Shown one piece after another: positions 8,417 to 17,647 of a DNA stretch of 64,000 nucleotides (the first letter of the stretch is position 1; each line of letters begins with the position of its first letter). This DNA is from Halospina sp040196175 (lineage in GTDB: Bacteria; Pseudomonadota; Gammaproteobacteria; Pseudomonadales; Oleiphilaceae), in contig NZ_JBEFNF010000001.1 of the NCBI RefSeq assembly GCF_040196175.1, positions 806,001-870,000 on the forward strand, read 5' to 3'. A program made the position numbers and the translations under genes. The notes under the pieces are model-generated. The model saw nothing but the letters and a program-made list of their open reading frames with translations. It did no database searches and was not told the origin of the DNA.

Positions 8417-9691
8417 TTATTCGCTCGGGTAGTCGCGCTTCGTATAGCCACTATAGAGCTGGCGCGGCCGCCCGATCCGGTAATTGCCGCTGGCCATTTC
8501 GTTCCAGTGGGAAAACCAGCCAATGGTGCGCGAGAGTGCGAAGATCACCGTGAACATCGACGTCGGGATGCCGATCGCCTTGAGGATGATCCCTGAATAG
8601 AAGTCGACGTTGGGATAGAGCTTACGCTCGATGAAGTATTCATCCTCCAGAGCGAACTTCTCAAGACGCTGAGCGATGCGCAGTAGCGGGTCATTCTCGA
8701 GTCCCAGTTCGTGCAGCACCTCGTGGGCGGTATCACGCATAACCCGAGCGCGCGGGTCGAAGTTCTTGTAAACCCGGTGGCCGAAGCCCATCAGCCGGAA
8801 GGGGTCATCCTTATCCTTGGCGCGTTCGACGCATTCCTCAACGCGGGATTCGTCGCCGATCTCGTTGAGCATGTTAAGGACTGCCTCGTTCGCACCGCCG
8901 TGTGCTGGCCCCCAGAGGGCGGCAATACCGGCTGCGATGACCGCAAACGGGTTGGCGCCGGTGGAGCCCGCCAAGCGTACCGTGGATGTGGAGGCGTTCT
9001 GCTCGTGATCCGCATGCAGGATGAAGATCTTATCCATGGCCTTGGCCAGGACCGGATTAACCTTGTATTCCTCGCAGGGCACGCCGAACATCATATACAG
9101 GAAGTTTTCGGCATACCCCAGGTCATTGCGCGGGTACATGAACGGCTGGCCGATGGAGTACTTGTAGCACATTGCTGCAATCGTCGGCATCTTGGCGATC
9201 AGCCGGTGGGCCGCAACCTCACGTTCGGCCTCGTCGGTCAGATCCATGGTGTCGTGATAGAAAGCGGAGAGCGCCCCGACTACGCCCACCATGATGGCCA
9301 TCGGGTGCGCGTCGCGGCGGAACCCGTTGAAAAAGTGGCTCATTTGATCGTGGATCATGGTGTGGTTGTTGACGGTGCGGCGGAAGCGTTCGTTCTCTTC
9401 GGAGGTGGGGAGCTCGCCATGGAGCAGCAGGTAACAGACCTCAAGGTAATCAGCATTGTTGGCCAGCTGCTCGATAGGGTAGCCGCGATGCAGGAGAACC
9501 CCGTTCGCGCCGTCGATGAAGGTAATCTTCGACTCGCACGCGGCGGTGGAGACAAAACCGGGGTCGAAAGTGAACCAGCCTTCCGTGACCATATTCCTAA
9601 TATCAATAACATCAGGGCCTTGCGTGCCGGAATAGACCGGCAGCTCCATGGTTCGGCCTCCGACTGAAAGCGTTGCTTTCTCGTTGGACAT
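8417..9691 (-). CDS. gltA: Citrate synthase (type II)
   Basis: This 424-residue enzyme condenses acetyl-CoA and oxaloacetate to citrate, the entry step of the TCA cycle. Catalytic His264 in GPAHGG, His305 in MGFGHRVY and Asp363 in NVDFYSG match E. coli His264, His305 and Asp362 almost position for position. The N-terminal domain typical of hexameric, NADH-sensitive Gram-negative enzymes is present. AGGAG lies 7 nt before the ATG at 9691. It is transcribed away from sdhCDAB, the arrangement found in Pseudomonas and relatives. Confidence 0.98.
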   Translation of the reverse strand: MSNEKATLSVGGRTMELPVYSGTQGPDVIDIRNMVTEGWFTFDPGFVSTAACESKITFIDGANGVLLHRGYPIEQLANNADYLEVCYLLLHGELPTSEENERFRRTVNNHTMIHDQMSHFFNGFRRDAHPMAIMVGVVGALSAFYHDTMDLTDEAEREVAAHRLIAKMPTIAAMCYKYSIGQPFMYPRNDLGYAENFLYMMFGVPCEEYKVNPVLAKAMDKIFILHADHEQNASTSTVRLAGSTGANPFAVIAAGIAALWGPAHGGANEAVLNMLNEIGDESRVEECVERAKDKDDPFRLMGFGHRVYKNFDPRARVMRDTAHEVLHELGLENDPLLRIAQRLEKFALEDEYFIERKLYPNVDFYSGIILKAIGIPTSMFTVIFALSRTIGWFSHWNEMASGNYRIGRPRQLYSGYTKRDYPSE

Positions 9692-9839
9692 GGTGTTCTC
9701 CTGTCAGTTCAGCAAAACCAGTGCTGGAGATGACGCACTTTGGACCCAAGTATCGCAGAAGTTTGACCCGGACGTCACGAACGTGGAGTCGGGTGGGCTA
9801 CTCGGCGGGTCGCTCCGTAACGCCTTCGCGGTTCGCGAA

Positions 9840-9867
9840 AATATAGGCCGGTGTTACCAATTGTCAA
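9840..9867 (-). promoter_or_regulatory. Predicted sigma70 promoter of gltA
   Basis: Read on the minus strand, a perfect TTGACA (9867-9862) is followed after 16 nt by TATATT (9845-9840). The start site would be near 9833, giving a leader of about 140 nt before gltA. Confidence 0.65.
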
Positions 9868-9909
9868 TCTCCCGGTCATCTGTGGCCCCCACAAGGGGGT
9901 GTTGCCGGT

Positions 9910-9938
9910 TTGTAATCACTGGGGGCAGTCTCTATAAT
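9910..9938 (+). promoter_or_regulatory. Predicted sigma70 promoter of the sdh-suc operon
   Basis: TTGTAA (9910-9915) and a perfect TATAAT (9933-9938) are separated by the ideal 17 nt. Transcription would begin near 9945. No comparably good promoter was noticed further along the operon until trpS, which suits one long TCA transcript. Confidence 0.7.
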
Positions 9939-10079
9939 TCGAAGCCCGTAGACGGGAACCCGCCAGAGCCGGCGGTTTTACCCGCCCGCTGATCAAAAAG
10001 CTAAGATCCACCAACACACTGTGCCCGGCTGTCGGGGTCAACCGATGCCGCCCGGCGCACCAGACAGGGGTCAGGAGCC

Positions 10080-10454
10080 GTGACGACCAAACGACCGGTT
10101 AATCTAGAAATCAGCACCATCCATTTTCCCATTCCCGCTATTGCCTCAATTCTGCACCGTATTAGCGGTATTGTGGCGTTTTTAGGTATAGCAATTCTTC
10201 TTTATGGCCTCGAGCGATCATTGGCTGGTGAAGCCGGTTTCGCTTCCGTGGTAGCGCTTCTGGACCATCCGCTGAGCAAGCTGGTGGTCTGGGGGATACT
10301 GTCGGCGCTTGCCTACCATCTGGTGGCGGGGATACGTCACCTGATCATGGATATGGGTGTCGGCGAGACCCTTGAGGGCGGCCGCCTCAGCACCAAGATC
10401 ACATTTGTGGTTGCCGCTGTACTGATTGTTCTTCTGGGAGTCTGGATATGGTAA
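10080..10454 (+). CDS. sdhC: Succinate dehydrogenase cytochrome b556 subunit
   Basis: This 124-residue membrane anchor of complex II has three transmembrane helices (about residues 25-47, 60-80 and 100-122). The SILHRISG motif lies in the quinone/heme region, and a His in YHLVAGIRHL is the likely heme b ligand. It passes electrons from SdhB to ubiquinone. The start is GTG at 10080; both AGGGG (9 nt upstream) and AGGAG (2 nt upstream) could serve as ribosome-binding site. It overlaps sdhD by 7 nt. Confidence 0.95.
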   Translation: MTTKRPVNLEISTIHFPIPAIASILHRISGIVAFLGIAILLYGLERSLAGEAGFASVVALLDHPLSKLVVWGILSALAYHLVAGIRHLIMDMGVGETLEGGRLSTKITFVVAAVLIVLLGVWIW

Positions 10455-10795
10455 AGAGTGTCACCAACCTGGGGCGGACGGGTGCCTATGACTGGCTGAT
10501 GCAGCGTGTATCAGCGGTAGTTCTGGCGCTGTACACCCTGTTTCTCGTGGGGTTTGTACTGGGATCGTCCAATCTTGATTACGCTCAGTGGGCGGGTCTT
10601 TTCGATCAGATGTGGATGCGCATATTCAGTCTGTTGGCACTGATCTCACTGGGCATCCACTCGTGGGTGGGTCTGTGGACGATCACCACCGATTACATCA
10701 AGCCGACTGCATTGCGGTTCCTCATCCAGGCCGCCAGCGGGCTGATCATGTTTGTCTACCTCGTCTGGGGTATCGAGATTCTCTGGGGGCTCTGA
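10448..10795 (+). CDS. sdhD: Succinate dehydrogenase hydrophobic anchor subunit
   Basis: This 115-residue protein is the second membrane anchor of complex II, with three hydrophobic helices. DWLMQRVSAVVLALY near the N-terminus and HSWVGLW in the middle carry the residues that in the family bind quinone and heme. The ATG overlaps the end of sdhC, and sdhA starts 3 nt after the stop, so the anchor genes and flavoprotein are translationally coupled. Confidence 0.94.
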   Translation: MVKSVTNLGRTGAYDWLMQRVSAVVLALYTLFLVGFVLGSSNLDYAQWAGLFDQMWMRIFSLLALISLGIHSWVGLWTITTDYIKPTALRFLIQAASGLIMFVYLVWGIEILWGL

Positions 10796-10798
10796 ATC

Positions 10799-12571
10799 AT
10801 GTCCAATCTTAGAACCATGTCGTTTGACGCACTTGTGATCGGCGGCGGCGGCTCCGGTTTGCGAGCGGCGCAGCAGCTGACGCAGGCCGGCGTTAACACA
10901 GCTTGTATCTCCAAAGTCTTTCCAACCCGGTCGCATACCGTTTCGGCTCAGGGCGGCATTACCTGTGCGATTGCCAGTGCGGACCCTAATGATGATTGGC
11001 GCTGGCACATGTATGACACCGTCAAGGGATCCGATTACATCGGAGACCAGGAGGCGATCGAGTACATGTGTTCAGTCGGCCCGCGTGCTGTTTACGAGCT
11101 GGAGCATATGGGATTGCCGTTCTCTAGGTTCGAGAATGGCCGGATCTATCAGCGGCCTTTCGGTGGTCAGTCCAAGGAGTACGGCAAAGGTGGCCAGGCA
11201 GCACGGACCTGTGCTGCGGCGGACCGCACCGGGCATGCGCTGCTGCATACTCTCTACCAGGCCAACCTGCAGGGCGGTACCACCTTTCTCAACGAGTGGT
11301 ATGCCGTAGACCTGGTGAAGAATCAGGACGGCGTGGTCGTTGGCGTCATCGCGATAGAGATTGAAAGCGGTGAGGTTGTCTATATCAAGGCTAAGGCCAC
11401 AGTGCTGGCAACTGGTGGTGCTGGTCGCATCTACGCTTCCACCACGAACGCGCTGATCAACACCGGCGATGGTGTCGGCATGGCGCTGCGAGCCGGTATT
11501 CCGGTTCAGGACATGGAAATGTGGCAGTTCCATCCCACAGGCATTCATGGCGCCGGTACCCTGGTGACCGAAGGGTGTCGCGGCGAGGGCGGTTACCTTG
11601 TGAACTCCGAGGGTGAGCGGTTCATGGAACGGTATGCTCCGAACGCCAAGGACCTGGCCGGTCGCGATGTGGTTGCCCGCTCCATGGTCCTGGAAATTCT
11701 GGAAGGCCGTGGCTGCGGCCCCAACAAGGATCATGTCCAGCTCAAGCTTGATCACCTCGGCGAGGAGACGCTGAATCTGCGGCTTCCGGGGATCCTTGAA
11801 CTGTCCCGGACGTTCGCGCACGCGGATCCGGTTAAAGAGCCGATCCCGGTCGTACCGACCTGCCATTACATGATGGGCGGTCTGCCAACCAATATCGGTG
11901 GTCAGGTGATGACTCAGGATACCGATGGCAACGACCAGCCTATCGAGGGTCTGTTCGCTTGCGGCGAGGCAGCCTCGGTCTCAGTACATGGCGCCAACCG
12001 CCTGGGTGGTAACTCGCTGCTGGATCTGGTGGTGTTCGGCCGTGCTGCCGGGCTTCAGATTGAAAAGCAGCTGCGCGAAGGCGGCGACAGCATGGAGGCC
12101 AGCGAGAGCGATATCGAACAGGCCATGGCGCGCCTTGACCGGCTCAACAGTGGTGAGGGAAGCCATCGGGTCTACGATGTCAAGAAGGAACTTCAGGACA
12201 CAATGCAGCTCTACTTCGGGGTTTTCCGTGATGGCGAGCCTATGGAGAAAGGCCTCAAAATTCTGAATGAGATTGGCGAAAAGATCCGGAACACAAAACT
12301 CGAAGACACCAGCAATGCCTTCAATACGGCGCGTGTTGAGGCATTGGAGCTGGAAAATCTTTATGAGGTCGCGTACGCAACGGCGATGTCCGCGTTCGAG
12401 CGCCGTGAGAGCCGTGGTGCCCACGCCCGGAACGATTATACCGAGCGTGATGATGAAAATTGGCTGAAGCATTCCATCTACTTTCCGCTTGAAAAGCGGT
12501 TGGGTCAGCGCGGGGTCAACTTCGCGCCGCGTTCGATGGATGCGTTCCCGCCGACAGTCCGGAAGTACTAA
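10799..12571 (+). CDS. sdhA: Succinate dehydrogenase flavoprotein subunit
   Basis: This 590-residue catalytic subunit oxidises succinate to fumarate at a covalently bound FAD. ALVIGGGGSGLRAA (about residues 11-24) is the dinucleotide-binding motif. The His in RSHTVSAQGGI is the expected 8-alpha-FAD attachment site. WQFHPTGI and the Arg/His of PTCHYMMGG form the substrate site. Length and C-terminus (ending in a Tyr) are normal for the family. Confidence 0.97.
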   Translation: MSNLRTMSFDALVIGGGGSGLRAAQQLTQAGVNTACISKVFPTRSHTVSAQGGITCAIASADPNDDWRWHMYDTVKGSDYIGDQEAIEYMCSVGPRAVYELEHMGLPFSRFENGRIYQRPFGGQSKEYGKGGQAARTCAAADRTGHALLHTLYQANLQGGTTFLNEWYAVDLVKNQDGVVVGVIAIEIESGEVVYIKAKATVLATGGAGRIYASTTNALINTGDGVGMALRAGIPVQDMEMWQFHPTGIHGAGTLVTEGCRGEGGYLVNSEGERFMERYAPNAKDLAGRDVVARSMVLEILEGRGCGPNKDHVQLKLDHLGEETLNLRLPGILELSRTFAHADPVKEPIPVVPTCHYMMGGLPTNIGGQVMTQDTDGNDQPIEGLFACGEAASVSVHGANRLGGNSLLDLVVFGRAAGLQIEKQLREGGDSMEASESDIEQAMARLDRLNSGEGSHRVYDVKKELQDTMQLYFGVFRDGEPMEKGLKILNEIGEKIRNTKLEDTSNAFNTARVEALELENLYEVAYATAMSAFERRESRGAHARNDYTERDDENWLKHSIYFPLEKRLGQRGVNFAPRSMDAFPPTVRKY

Positions 12572-12586
12572 TTAAGAGGTGTTGTA

Positions 12587-13291
12587 ATGCTGGTCAGTCT
12601 CTATCGATACAACCCTGAAACGGACAATGTTCCGTACATGCAGGACGTCGAGGTTGAGCTTCCGGAAGGTAAGGATCTGATGGTTCTCGACGTACTGCAC
12701 ATGATCAAGGATGACGATCCCAGTGTCGCGTTCCGTCGCTCCTGTCGCGAAGGCGTCTGTGGCTCCGATGGCATGAATATCAACGGCATGAACAGGCTTG
12801 CCTGCGTCACTCCGGTCTCCGAGGTGGTCAAGAAGGATAAGCTGGTGCTGCGGCCGCTGCCCGGGTTGCCCGTAGTGCGTGACCTGGTGGTCGACATGTC
12901 GATCTTCTATCAGCAGTACGAGCGAATTCAGCCGTACCTGATCAACGATAACCCGGAACCCGCGATCGAGCGTTTGCAGTCCCCAGAGGACCGCGAGAAG
13001 CTCGACGGGCTCTATGAATGTATTCTGTGCGCCTGTTGTTCAAGCGCTTGTCCCTCGTTCTGGTGGAATCCGGACAAATTCGTGGGACCTGCGGGCCTTC
13101 TCCAGGCGTACCGTTTTCTGGCGGACAGCCGTGACACGGCAACCGCGGAACGTCTCGATAATCTGGATGATCCGTTCAGCGTATTCCGCTGCCGCGGTAT
13201 CATGAATTGTGTGAGTGTCTGCCCCAAGGGATTGAACCCGACACGTGCAATTGGCCATATCCGTACTATGCTGATGCAACGCACAACCTGA
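12587..13291 (+). CDS. sdhB: Succinate dehydrogenase iron-sulfur subunit
   Basis: This 234-residue electron-transfer subunit has three clusters visible by their cysteines: [2Fe-2S] in SCREGVCGSDG plus a later Cys, [4Fe-4S] in CILCACCSSACP, and [3Fe-4S] in CRGIMNCVSVCPKG. It lies 15 nt after sdhA with a good ribosome-binding site (AAGAGGTG). It is followed by a strong hairpin and then sucA. Confidence 0.97.
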   Translation: MLVSLYRYNPETDNVPYMQDVEVELPEGKDLMVLDVLHMIKDDDPSVAFRRSCREGVCGSDGMNINGMNRLACVTPVSEVVKKDKLVLRPLPGLPVVRDLVVDMSIFYQQYERIQPYLINDNPEPAIERLQSPEDREKLDGLYECILCACCSSACPSFWWNPDKFVGPAGLLQAYRFLADSRDTATAERLDNLDDPFSVFRCRGIMNCVSVCPKGLNPTRAIGHIRTMLMQRTT

Positions 13292-13324
13292 TTATTGCGA
13301 CACAGTTCACGCCAGAAGACGCTC

Positions 13325-13350
13325 AGGGCGGCCCGTAGGCCGCCCTTGTT
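13325..13350 (+). terminator. Strong hairpin between sdhB and sucA (partial terminator?)
   Basis: AGGGCGGCC (13325-13333) and GGCCGCCCT (13338-13346) form a perfect 9-bp stem with loop CGTA, followed only by TGTT. It lies in the 167-nt sdhB-sucA gap. The weak T-tract suggests partial termination or 3'-end stabilisation of the sdh message rather than a full stop. Confidence 0.5.
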
Positions 13351-13458
13351 AGATGCGCGTTACGGCAAAACCGTGTCGCGCTGGGGAACGTGGCAGGGGC
13401 TCACAAGGCTTAGGCCACGTTCGCTGACCTGAAGTCCAGTCAGAGGCGAGCGAATGTC

Positions 13459-16296
13459 ATGCATGAAAGCATAATGGAGCAGCAGTGGCGGACGTCCCTC
13501 CTGCAGGGAGGGAATCTGGCCTATGTTGAGGATCTATTCGAAACCTATCTTAAGGATCCCAACGGTGTTCCGGAAGAATGGCGGCGTTATTTTGATCAGC
13601 TTCCAGGAATACCAGGCGACCACAGGCCCGATGTTCCACACCGAGATATCCGAGAGCAGTTCCGATACATTTCCCAGAACCAGCGCCGTTACTCTCCTTC
13701 CCAGGGCGCTCCATCTTCCATCTCTAATGCCGAACAGAAGCAGGTCCGCGTTCTCCAGCTGATCAACGCTTATCGTTTCCGCGGACACCAGAATGCTGAT
13801 CTGGATCCACTCGGGCTTTTGAACCGGCCCAAAGTGGAAGATCTCGATTACCGTTATCACGAGCTCGATGACGACGATCTGGATATTGAATACCAGACCG
13901 GGTCGCTGTTCTTTGGTGCTGAGCGCATGAAGCTGCGCGACATCATTGATGGGCTTGAGCGCACCTATTGCAGCACTGTTGGTGCCGAGTACATGCACAT
14001 TGTCGACACTACGATGAAACGCTGGTTCCAGCAGCGGCTGGAAAGCGTCAGGTCGCACCCTGACTATGAGGCGAAAACGCGCCTGAATCTGCTCGAGCGG
14101 CTCAATGCCTCGGAAGGGCTCGAGAAATATCTGGGCTCCAAATATCCCGGTACCAAGCGCTTTGGTCTTGAAGGGGCGGAGACTCTGACTCCCTGCGTCA
14201 GTGAGTTGATACAACGTGCCGGCTCGTATGGGGCTCGTGAGATTGTCATCGGCATGGCTCATCGGGGCCGTCTCAACATTCTGGTGAACACCCTGGGTAA
14301 GAATCCCAAAGAGTTGTTCGATGAGTTCGATGGCAAAATAACCATGGATCAGGGCTCCGGTGACGTTAAGTACCACCAGGGCTTCTCCTCCAATATTATG
14401 ACCCCCGGCGGTGAAGTGCACCTGGCACTGGCGTTTAATCCATCCCATCTGGAGATTGTGACGCCGGTTGTCAGTGGTTCCGTGCGTGCGCGCCAGGCAC
14501 GGCGTGACGATGAGACCGGTCAACAGGTGCTGCCGATCGCGATCCATGGTGATGCGGCCCTCGCCGGTCAGGGCGTGGTGATGGAAAGCCTGCAGATGTC
14601 GCTTACCCGTGGTTTCGGCATTGGTGGAACCGTCCACGTGGTTGTCAACAACCAGATCGGCTTCACCACCAGTCACCGTTTTGATGCGCGCTCGACAGAG
14701 TACTGCTCAGATGTGGCGAAGATGGTGCAGGCGCCGATATTGCACGTGAACGGTGATGACCCCGAAGCAGTCCTCTATGTGACTCAGCTGGCTATGGACT
14801 ACCGCAACGAGTTTGGTCAGGACGTGGTAATTGATCTGGTGTGCTACCGCCGGCGCGGGCACAACGAGGCGGATGAACCATCGGGCACCCAGCCGCGGAT
14901 GTACGAAAAGATCCGCAACCATCCGACCACCCGGGATCTGTATGTGAAGCAGCTTATCAACGAGGGCTTCATCCAGGAACAGGATGCCAAGAAGCTATTT
15001 GAGGAATACCGGGACAAGCTCGACAATGGCGATCACGTCGTGGATTCGCTGGTCAAATCGCCCAATACCGATCTGTATGTGGACTGGACGCCCTACATTG
15101 GCCATGAATGGACCGCGCGCTGTAAGACCAGTGTGCCGATGAAGACTGTCCAGGAGCTCGGGCGCAGGATCTCCACAATTCCGGAAGGGTTCTCCATCCA
15201 GCGTCAAGTCAAGAAGATCATGGAGGATCGCGACAAAATGACTCAGGGGGCGCTGCCGCTCAACTGGGGCTATGCCGAGACCATGGCCTACGCGACGCTG
15301 CTGAATGAGGGGCATCCGATCCGCTTCACCGGGCAGGACTCGCGTCGTGGTACCTTCTCGCACCGCCATGCGGTCCTGCATAACCAGAAAGACGGTTCCG
15401 AATACGTCCCGTTGGAGCATATCCGGGACGATCAGCCGCGTTTCGAGATCTACGATTCACTGCTTTCGGAACAAGCGGCGGTGGGCTTTGAGTACGGCTA
15501 CGCCACGACCACACCGACGACGCTTACCATCTGGGAAGCTCAGTTCGGTGATTTCGTCAACGGCGCCCAGGTGGTGATCGACCAGTTCATCGCCAGCGGT
15601 GAACACAAGTGGGCACGGCTCTGTGGCCTCACCCTGCTGTTGCCCCATGGTTACGAAGGCCAGGGGCCGGAGCATTCCTCGGCTCGGCTTGAGCGCTTTC
15701 TACAGCTTTGCGCGGAGCACAACATCCAGGTCTGCGTGCCGACTACGCCGTCTCAGGTGTTTCACATGCTTCGCCGCCAGATCAAGCGACCGCTGCGCAA
15801 GCCTCTGATCGCGCTGACCCCCAAGAGTCTGCTGCGCCACAAGGAAGCCGTTTCCTCGCTGGATGATCTCTGTGAGGGCACCTTCCGGACGGTGCTACCG
15901 CCCAAGGAAATGCCGGATCCACGCAAGGTCAAGCGGCTTATCATGTGCAGCGGCAAGGTCTATTACGATCTACTCGAGAAACAGAAAACGGATGAACGCG
16001 ATGACACCCTGATCGTGCGGATAGAGCAGCTCTATCCTTTCCCGCACGGTGATCTGGACGCGGTGCTGGCGCCTTACAGCCATATCGAGAAGGCGGTCTG
16101 GTGTCAGGAGGAGCCGATGAACCAGGGCGCGTGGTATTGCAGTCAGCATCACATGCGCCAAGCGCTGGGGCGTGTGCCGAACAAGCCATGGCTTGAATAC
16201 GCGGGGCGCAAGGCTTCGGCAGCGCCGGCCTCTGGTTACCCCAGTGTGCACGCTCAGGAACAGAAACAACTCGTTGAAGACGCATTCTCCGTCTGA
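13459..16296 (+). CDS. sucA: 2-oxoglutarate dehydrogenase E1 component
   Basis: This 945-residue thiamine-diphosphate enzyme decarboxylates 2-oxoglutarate and passes the succinyl group to the lipoyl arm of SucB. Family signatures include GMAHRGRLNIL, IHGDAALAGQGVV and VHVVVNNQIGFTTS of the ThDP/magnesium site, and WEAQFGDFVNGAQ in the transketolase-like domain. The ATG at 13459 gives MHESIMEQQW, which resembles pseudomonad SucA. Length is standard. Confidence 0.97.
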   Translation: MHESIMEQQWRTSLLQGGNLAYVEDLFETYLKDPNGVPEEWRRYFDQLPGIPGDHRPDVPHRDIREQFRYISQNQRRYSPSQGAPSSISNAEQKQVRVLQLINAYRFRGHQNADLDPLGLLNRPKVEDLDYRYHELDDDDLDIEYQTGSLFFGAERMKLRDIIDGLERTYCSTVGAEYMHIVDTTMKRWFQQRLESVRSHPDYEAKTRLNLLERLNASEGLEKYLGSKYPGTKRFGLEGAETLTPCVSELIQRAGSYGAREIVIGMAHRGRLNILVNTLGKNPKELFDEFDGKITMDQGSGDVKYHQGFSSNIMTPGGEVHLALAFNPSHLEIVTPVVSGSVRARQARRDDETGQQVLPIAIHGDAALAGQGVVMESLQMSLTRGFGIGGTVHVVVNNQIGFTTSHRFDARSTEYCSDVAKMVQAPILHVNGDDPEAVLYVTQLAMDYRNEFGQDVVIDLVCYRRRGHNEADEPSGTQPRMYEKIRNHPTTRDLYVKQLINEGFIQEQDAKKLFEEYRDKLDNGDHVVDSLVKSPNTDLYVDWTPYIGHEWTARCKTSVPMKTVQELGRRISTIPEGFSIQRQVKKIMEDRDKMTQGALPLNWGYAETMAYATLLNEGHPIRFTGQDSRRGTFSHRHAVLHNQKDGSEYVPLEHIRDDQPRFEIYDSLLSEQAAVGFEYGYATTTPTTLTIWEAQFGDFVNGAQVVIDQFIASGEHKWARLCGLTLLLPHGYEGQGPEHSSARLERFLQLCAEHNIQVCVPTTPSQVFHMLRRQIKRPLRKPLIALTPKSLLRHKEAVSSLDDLCEGTFRTVLPPKEMPDPRKVKRLIMCSGKVYYDLLEKQKTDERDDTLIVRIEQLYPFPHGDLDAVLAPYSHIEKAVWCQEEPMNQGAWYCSQHHMRQALGRVPNKPWLEYAGRKASAAPASGYPSVHAQEQKQLVEDAFSV

Positions 16297-16322
16297 CGGG
16301 TCCCGACAAGAAAGGAAGGGCA

Positions 16323-17618
16323 ATGACAACAGATATCCAAGCTCCGGTTTTTCCCGAATCCGTCGCGGAAGGCACCATCGCTACCTGGCACAAGAAACCC
16401 GGTGAACAGTGTGAACGGGATGAGTTGATCGTCGACATTGAGACCGACAAGGTCGTGCTTGAGGTCGTGGCTCCTGGCGAGGGTGTGATCGAGGAGATCG
16501 TCAAGGGCGAGGGTGATACCGTTGAGAGTGGCGAAGTGATCGGTAAGTTCGCCGAAGGGGAGTCCGGTTCTGTAGGCGGTGGCGAAGCCAAAGAGGAGTC
16601 CCAGGAAAGCGCCAGCGGTGGCGGTGAAACTGAGGCGGCCCAACCGGCGGCAGCGTCTGGCGACAAAAGCGAAGACAGTGGCGAAGAGCCGTTGGTCAGC
16701 CCGGCCGCGAAGAAGATGGCTGAAGAAAAGGGTATTGATCCTTCAAAGGTTGAGGCGACGGGTAAAGGTGGACGTGTCCTGAAGGAAGATGTTCAGCGCG
16801 CTGTGGAAAAGAAGGACAATGAGCCGGCCCCGGCCCCGGCCCCGGCCGCGAAAGGCAGCAGCGGTGAAAGCCAGGCCGCCGCTCCCGAGGCACCTGCGGG
16901 CAGCATGCCGCAAGGCGAGCGTCCCGAAAAACGTGTGCCAATGACCCGCATGCGCGCGAGCATTGCCAAACGGTTGGTTGATGTACAGCAGACCACGGCC
17001 ATGCTCACCACCTTCAACGAGGTGAACATGCAGCCGATCATGGATATCCGCCAACAGTACAAAGACTCCTTCGAAAAGCGCCATGGCGTGAAGCTTGGTT
17101 TTATGGGCTTCTTCGTAAAAGCAGCTGTCGAGGCTCTGAAACGCTTCCCGGCGGTCAACGCCTCCATTGACGGTAATGAGATGGTCTATCACGGCTACCA
17201 GGATGTGGGCATCGCCGTTTCCACGGATCGCGGTCTGGTCGTGCCGGTATTGCGCGATGCGGACGCACTTTCGGTAGCCGACGTGGAGGAGGGTATCAAT
17301 ACCTTCGGGCAGAAGGCTCGTGACGGTAAGCTCACGATCGAAGAGATGACTGGCGGTACCTTCTCGATCACTAATGGCGGTATTTTCGGCTCACTGATCT
17401 CGACGCCGATCCTTAATCCGCCGCAGACGGCGATCCTTGGTATGCACAAGATCCAGGAGCGCCCTATGGCCGTTAATGGCGAGGTCAAGGTGCTGCCAAT
17501 GATGTATCTGGCACTGTCCTACGACCATCGTATGATTGACGGCAAAGAAGCTGTGCAGTTTCTTGTCACCATCAAGGAACTGCTCGAGGATCCAGCGCGG
17601 ATTCTTCTGGACGTCTGA
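16323..17618 (+). CDS. sucB: 2-oxoglutarate dehydrogenase E2 (dihydrolipoyl succinyltransferase)
   Basis: This 431-residue core of the 2-oxoglutarate dehydrogenase complex has an N-terminal lipoyl domain with Lys43 in ETDKVVLEV as lipoylation site, then an acidic linker. An E3-binding domain follows (about 123-160), then an Ala-Pro linker (APAPAPAPAA, about 174-183). The C-terminal catalytic domain has His402 and Asp406 in DHRMIDG. Domain order and length are normal. Confidence 0.97.
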   Translation: MTTDIQAPVFPESVAEGTIATWHKKPGEQCERDELIVDIETDKVVLEVVAPGEGVIEEIVKGEGDTVESGEVIGKFAEGESGSVGGGEAKEESQESASGGGETEAAQPAAASGDKSEDSGEEPLVSPAAKKMAEEKGIDPSKVEATGKGGRVLKEDVQRAVEKKDNEPAPAPAPAAKGSSGESQAAAPEAPAGSMPQGERPEKRVPMTRMRASIAKRLVDVQQTTAMLTTFNEVNMQPIMDIRQQYKDSFEKRHGVKLGFMGFFVKAAVEALKRFPAVNASIDGNEMVYHGYQDVGIAVSTDRGLVVPVLRDADALSVADVEEGINTFGQKARDGKLTIEEMTGGTFSITNGGIFGSLISTPILNPPQTAILGMHKIQERPMAVNGEVKVLPMMYLALSYDHRMIDGKEAVQFLVTIKELLEDPARILLDV

Positions 17619-17647
17619 CAACGAATCACTGAAAAGCAGGAATTACT

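Larger units (their letters stand above)
9692..10079. other. Divergent gltA / sdhC control region
   Basis: This 388-nt gap holds no convincing gene. It contains a gltA promoter (9840-9867, minus), an sdh promoter (9910-9938, plus), the inverted repeat TTCGCG-GTT-CGCGAA (9825-9839) at the predicted gltA start site, and CACG-AA-CGTG near 9775. The predicted sdh leader is about 135 nt and includes a small hairpin CCGCC...GGCGG (9960-9975) followed by TTTTA. Confidence 0.7.

Noticed and set aside
8347..8523. 59-codon N-terminal extension of the reductase gene
   Set aside because: It runs through the gltA terminator and into gltA, while the ATG at 8346 has a ribosome-binding site and the expected Rossmann start.
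13534..14676. 380-residue open frame on the minus strand opposite sucA
   Set aside because: sucA is unambiguous on the plus strand and the antisense product shows no recognizable domain.
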